NCBI GenBank assembly: GCA_025937035.1
Contig: JAICSG010000141.1
Coordinates: 1-8,337 of the forward strand
Length of the DNA stretch: 8,337 nucleotides
Reading direction: 5' to 3'
From: Thermoanaerobaculia bacterium
GTDB taxonomy: Bacteria > Acidobacteriota > Thermoanaerobaculia > Multivoradales > UBA5704
This document shows, in pieces, positions 5,954-8,337 of the stretch. The translations under genes and the position numbers were made by a program. The notes beneath the pieces are model-generated. The model ran no database searches, was not told the DNA's origin, and saw nothing but the letters and a program-made list of their open reading frames with translations. Position 1 is the first letter of the stretch. Each line of letters opens with the position of its first letter.

Positions 5954-6766
5954 TCAGATGGGGTTGTGCAGATGCCCGAGGAGCGACCGGTTGCCGTGCG
6001 GCTGGCCGTCGGTGGTCGCGATCTCGCCCGTCTCCATCAGCTCCCGGAAACGCTTGAGGTCCTCCGTGACCTGCTGCTGGGTGGCGCCGCCGAGGACCTT
6101 GCCGACCACCTGGCCAATCCCCTGGCTGATACTGCCGCCGATCTCCATGGAGACGCGCACGACGGTGCCGCGGCCGTTGGGGGAGTCGTCGAACCAGACC
6201 GTGCCGGCGTTGTGGACCTGGGAGCCCGGGAGCGATTGCCAGGATATGCGGCCCCCCTCCTGCTCGTCGACGATCTCGGCGTCCCATTCGGCCTTGAGGC
6301 CCAGGGCGCTCTTGCCCACCCAGTGGGAGCGGCCGTTGCCGAGGTCGGTGACCTGCTCGAGGTTCTTCATGAAGCGGGGGAGGTTCTCGAACCGGCGCCA
6401 GAAGGCGTAGAGCTCCTCGCGCGGCTTGCCGATGGTGACGGCGGTCTCGACCGGGGCGCCGGCGAGGGCGTCCGAGGCCTTCTCGGAGACCGACCGCGGC
6501 ACCGGCCAGTGGCCGGTCGCGCCGCGATAGACGAGGGGGGCGCCGGCGAGCGCCACGGCGCCGAGGGTGCCCCAGGACGTCCCCCGGCGGTGGCCCTGGC
6601 GGGCGGCGAGGGCCACCAGGGCGGCGCCGCTCAGCACCATGGCGGCCTGGCCGACCCGGTACATCATGCTGGTGTCCTCGCGCTCGGCGTCGAATCCGGC
6701 GGTGGAGTGGGGTGGTAACGATCCCGTGCCCTGTTGTGATGAGCTCGAAGCGACAGCGTCTCGCAC
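5954..6766 (-). CDS. Membrane-anchored SRPBCC (polyketide cyclase/dehydrase-like) protein
   Basis: This 270-residue protein joins an N-terminal membrane part to a soluble START-like domain. Residues about 38-56 and 64-82 are hydrophobic, with RQGHRRG between them, and resemble the two-helix inner-membrane hairpin of DUF2892/YgaP type. Residues about 105-250 form the SRPBCC domain (VETAVTIGKPREELYAFWRRFENLPRFM opens it in two motifs, 106-115 and 116-133). It has a helix-grip fold that binds hydrophobic ligands, with no catalytic residues predictable. The ligand is unknown. The start is GTG, chosen because a perfect AAGGAGG sits 7 nt upstream. An alternative ATG at 6667 (residue 34) has a weaker GAGG and begins right at the membrane segment. 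The first 33 residues are low-complexity and polar. It is first gene of an SRPBCC-ADH-SDR operon, an arrangement I recall from other bacteria. Confidence 0.88.
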   Translation of the reverse strand: MRDAVASSSSQQGTGSLPPHSTAGFDAEREDTSMMYRVGQAAMVLSGAALVALAARQGHRRGTSWGTLGAVALAGAPLVYRGATGHWPVPRSVSEKASDALAGAPVETAVTIGKPREELYAFWRRFENLPRFMKNLEQVTDLGNGRSHWVGKSALGLKAEWDAEIVDEQEGGRISWQSLPGSQVHNAGTVWFDDSPNGRGTVVRVSMEIGGSISQGIGQVVGKVLGGATQQQVTEDLKRFRELMETGEIATTDGQPHGNRSLLGHLHNPI

Positions 6767-6773
6767 GTGGATG

Positions 6774-6780
6774 CCTCCTT
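6774..6780 (-). promoter_or_regulatory. Consensus Shine-Dalgarno deciding the GTG start of the SRPBCC gene
   Basis: AAGGAGG on the minus strand, 7 nt before the GTG at 6766-6764. No ATG lies at suitable spacing, so it supports the GTG start over the downstream ATG pair at residues 34-35. Confidence 0.7.
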
Positions 6781-6818
6781 TTTACAAGGTTTTTCCGATA
6801 TTGATGCGGCCTCCCTGG

Positions 6819-6847
6819 GGACCTGCAGAGGTCCGGCGTTGCGCCGG
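6819..6847. repeat. Two adjoining hairpins between the cytochrome c and SRPBCC genes
   Basis: GGACCT (6819-6824)-GCAG-AGGTCC (6829-6834) and CCGGCG (6833-6838)-TTG-CGCCGG (6842-6847). Both stems are perfect 6 bp and share the two C bases at 6833-6834, so only one can form fully at a time. They lie 45-73 nt past the cytochrome c stop on the minus strand. No T-run follows on that strand, so they might be a factor-dependent end, an mRNA-stability element or a leader structure of the SRPBCC operon. Confidence 0.45.
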
Positions 6848-6891
6848 GCTGAGACAGACCAGCTACCGCAAGAGGTGTGCCACGGAGGCGC

Positions 6892-7224
6892 TCAGTGCCG
6901 TCGCAACGCCTTGAGGTACCGCACCACGTCCCGCAGATCCTCGTCCCCGAGCTGTTCCCGCGAGAAGGACGGCATGGCGCCGATGCCATGGCGGACCTGG
7001 AATTTGATCAGGAAGCCCGGCAGCGGCTTGTTGTTGATCGCCGGCGCGATCCCCTTCTCGCCGCCCGGATGGCACTGCGAGCAGTGGCGGTCGAAGACGA
7101 TCTCCCCCCGCTGCACCTCGGGGGACGCGGCCTGGAAGGGGCCGGCGACGGGCTCGCTCCGCCGCGCCGAGCAGCCGGCAATGGCGAGAGTGAGCAGGAG
7201 CGAGGACGCGAGCGCTCTTTTCAT
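6892..7224 (-). CDS. Monohaem cytochrome c lipoprotein
   Basis: This 110-residue small class I-type cytochrome c is exported and lipid-anchored. The signal peptide is MKRALASSLLLTLAIAGC with a lipobox ending at C18. The haem site is CSQCH (C48, C51, H52), and M84 in GAMPSF is the likely sixth iron ligand. The final helix, EDLRDVVRYLKAL, is typical of the fold. It should carry electrons in the periplasm or at a membrane face. It begins 3 nt after the stop of the PQQ-type dehydrogenase, with GGGAG 7 nt upstream of the ATG lying inside the end of that gene. This suggests it accepts electrons from the dehydrogenase and passes them to the respiratory chain, though the pairing is inferred from context. 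Confidence 0.92.
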   Translation of the reverse strand: MKRALASSLLLTLAIAGCSARRSEPVAGPFQAASPEVQRGEIVFDRHCSQCHPGGEKGIAPAINNKPLPGFLIKFQVRHGIGAMPSFSREQLGDEDLRDVVRYLKALRRH

Positions 7225-7227
7225 GAT

Positions 7228-8337
7228 CTATCTCCCTCCCGCCGTACGGGTGATCTTCCAGAGCACGCCGGTCCCCGGGCGCGGCTGGGGTCCCTGCGGG
7301 CCGACCGTCATCACCCCGAAGTCGACCACATAGAGCGCCGCCCCCGTGGGATCGAACCGCGCCGCCACCGGCCTCTCCAGCCCGCCGCCGCCCACCATCG
7401 AGGCCGGCCCCTTGTGCGGCCGATTGACGGCGAAATCCTCGATGCGGCCGGTCCTCACGTCCACCCGCGCCACCTTGAAGCCCACGGGCCCCAAAGTCTT
7501 GCCCACCTTCGGGGCCATGTCGCCGAATTCCGCCACGAACGCCTCGCCCACATGGCCGAAGGCCTCGCTGCGGGAGAAGTCGAAGCCGTTCGAGGAGGAG
7601 TGAACGCCCAACAGGGCCGCCGGCTTCGGCGGTGTGCCGGGGTTTTCGGCCAGCACCAGCCCCGGATCGGGGTTGCCGTCCTGCGAGAAGCGGCCGGCCT
7701 TCAGGGGGATGCCCGCCGAATGGTCCGGCCAGCCGTACCAGCCGCCCGGCTCGACGGCCCACAGGACGTCCGGCGCGCCGAAGACCGGCCGGCTGCCGCG
7801 CTGGTCGTAGCCGTTCTCGGTGATGTAGAGCTTCCCCTCCGGCGAGAAGGCCAGGCCGTAGGGGTTGCGCAGACCCCAGGCCACCAGCTCCGGCTTGCCC
7901 CCCTCCGGCCGCACCCGCAGGATGGCGCCGGAGCAGGGGACCTGCCCGGGGATCACCTGCCCGGAGGTGGAGGCCTGGCCGAAGGGGAGGTAGGCGCCGG
8001 TGGTCGCCTTCTTCCCCGGTTGCAGAGGGTTGTCGCTGGTGAAGTTGCGGCCGGCGAGCCGGACGTCCCGGCAGGGGATGTCGTGGAAGTCGGGGTGGCG
8101 CTTGAGCCAGCCGAAGTCGGCGTTGTCCGGCCCCACCACCCCCGAGTTGGTGGCGGTCCCCTGGCCGAAGTAGATCCAGCCGTCCGGGCCCGCCGCCGGG
8201 CCGTCCGTGTGGTGGTCGCCCAGGCTCGGCAGCCCCTCGACGATCGCCGAGGTCTTGCCGTCCGGAGCCACCCGCAGGATGCGCCCGCCGTCCTTCTCGC
8301 CCCCTTCGGCGACGTAGAAGGAGCCGTCATGGAAGGC
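7228..8337 (-). CDS. PQQ-dependent sugar dehydrogenase-like beta-propeller protein, N-terminus cut by window edge
   Basis: The last 369 residues of a soluble-glucose-dehydrogenase/sorbosone-dehydrogenase-type protein. The frame is open to the window edge, so the GTG at 8271 (a Val codon inside a propeller repeat) is not the start. Blade motifs recur: GRILRVAPDGKT (18-29), GPDGWIYFGQG (50-60), GAILRVRPEGGKPE (137-150), FSPEGKLYITENG (164-176), ARFDPTGAALYVVDFG (326-341) and GVLWKI (357-362). DHHTDGPA (41-48) and GLRNPYGLAF (155-164) match the regions holding the catalytic His and a PQQ-contacting Arg in the characterised enzyme, giving H42 or H43 and R157. A long insertion (about 64-135) carries C89 and C135, which could form a disulfide in the periplasm. 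Substrate and PQQ use are unproven, since PQQ-free homologues exist. It is co-transcribed with the cytochrome c lipoprotein. Confidence 0.9.
   Translation of the reverse strand, partial: AFHDGSFYVAEGGEKDGGRILRVAPDGKTSAIVEGLPSLGDHHTDGPAAGPDGWIYFGQGTATNSGVVGPDNADFGWLKRHPDFHDIPCRDVRLAGRNFTSDNPLQPGKKATTGAYLPFGQASTSGQVIPGQVPCSGAILRVRPEGGKPELVAWGLRNPYGLAFSPEGKLYITENGYDQRGSRPVFGAPDVLWAVEPGGWYGWPDHSAGIPLKAGRFSQDGNPDPGLVLAENPGTPPKPAALLGVHSSSNGFDFSRSEAFGHVGEAFVAEFGDMAPKVGKTLGPVGFKVARVDVRTGRIEDFAVNRPHKGPASMVGGGGLERPVAARFDPTGAALYVVDFGVMTVGPQGPQPRPGTGVLWKITRTAGGR

Noticed and set aside
4694..6718. 674-codon plus-strand frame opposite ADH and the SRPBCC gene
   Set aside because: Composition-driven antisense frame, with no motif and no ribosome site. 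The opposite strand codes for recognised proteins.
8269..8271. GTG as the start of the PQQ-type dehydrogenase
   Set aside because: The frame continues 22 codons upstream to the window edge with propeller-like sequence (FYVAEGG, GRILRVAPDG), so this GTG is an internal Val codon.

Overview
The window is a high-GC (roughly two-thirds G+C by eye) bacterial chromosomal segment. All seven complete genes and both edge-truncated genes lie on the minus strand. The lineage cannot be fixed from this sequence. A lipobox cytochrome c and a PQQ-type dehydrogenase suggest a respiring, probably Gram-negative soil or environmental bacterium, but that is inference.

Read in the direction of transcription (high to low coordinates) there are four blocks. 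(1) 8337-6892: a PQQ-dependent sugar-dehydrogenase-like beta-propeller protein, its 5' end beyond the window, followed 3 nt later by a monohaem cytochrome c lipoprotein. This looks like a periplasmic oxidation module with its own electron acceptor. (2) 6766-3578: a membrane-anchored SRPBCC protein, a zinc-dependent formaldehyde-dehydrogenase-like alcohol dehydrogenase and an N-terminally anchored short-chain dehydrogenase. The last two are joined stop-to-start, and a strong 12-bp hairpin follows the final stop. (3) 3507-1082: a VapBC-type toxin-antitoxin pair followed by polX, a bacterial family X DNA polymerase with a PHP exonuclease domain. vapC starts inside the vapB stop, and polX starts 3 nt after the vapC stop. 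Both use TTG, and polX has no visible Shine-Dalgarno, so the three appear to be one translationally coupled unit. (4) 592-2: the N-terminal 197 residues of an NAD-dependent sugar-nucleotide epimerase, separated from polX by about 490 bp without a convincing gene.

Most of this is ordinary genome content. I do not see a clearly new multi-gene system. The points most worth a second look are the fusion of a toxin-antitoxin module to a DNA-repair polymerase in one coupled unit, the His-rich tail of the alcohol dehydrogenase, the anchored SRPBCC-ADH-SDR operon, and an AT-richer patch near 930-1080 with a small convergent ORF and repeated short motifs.
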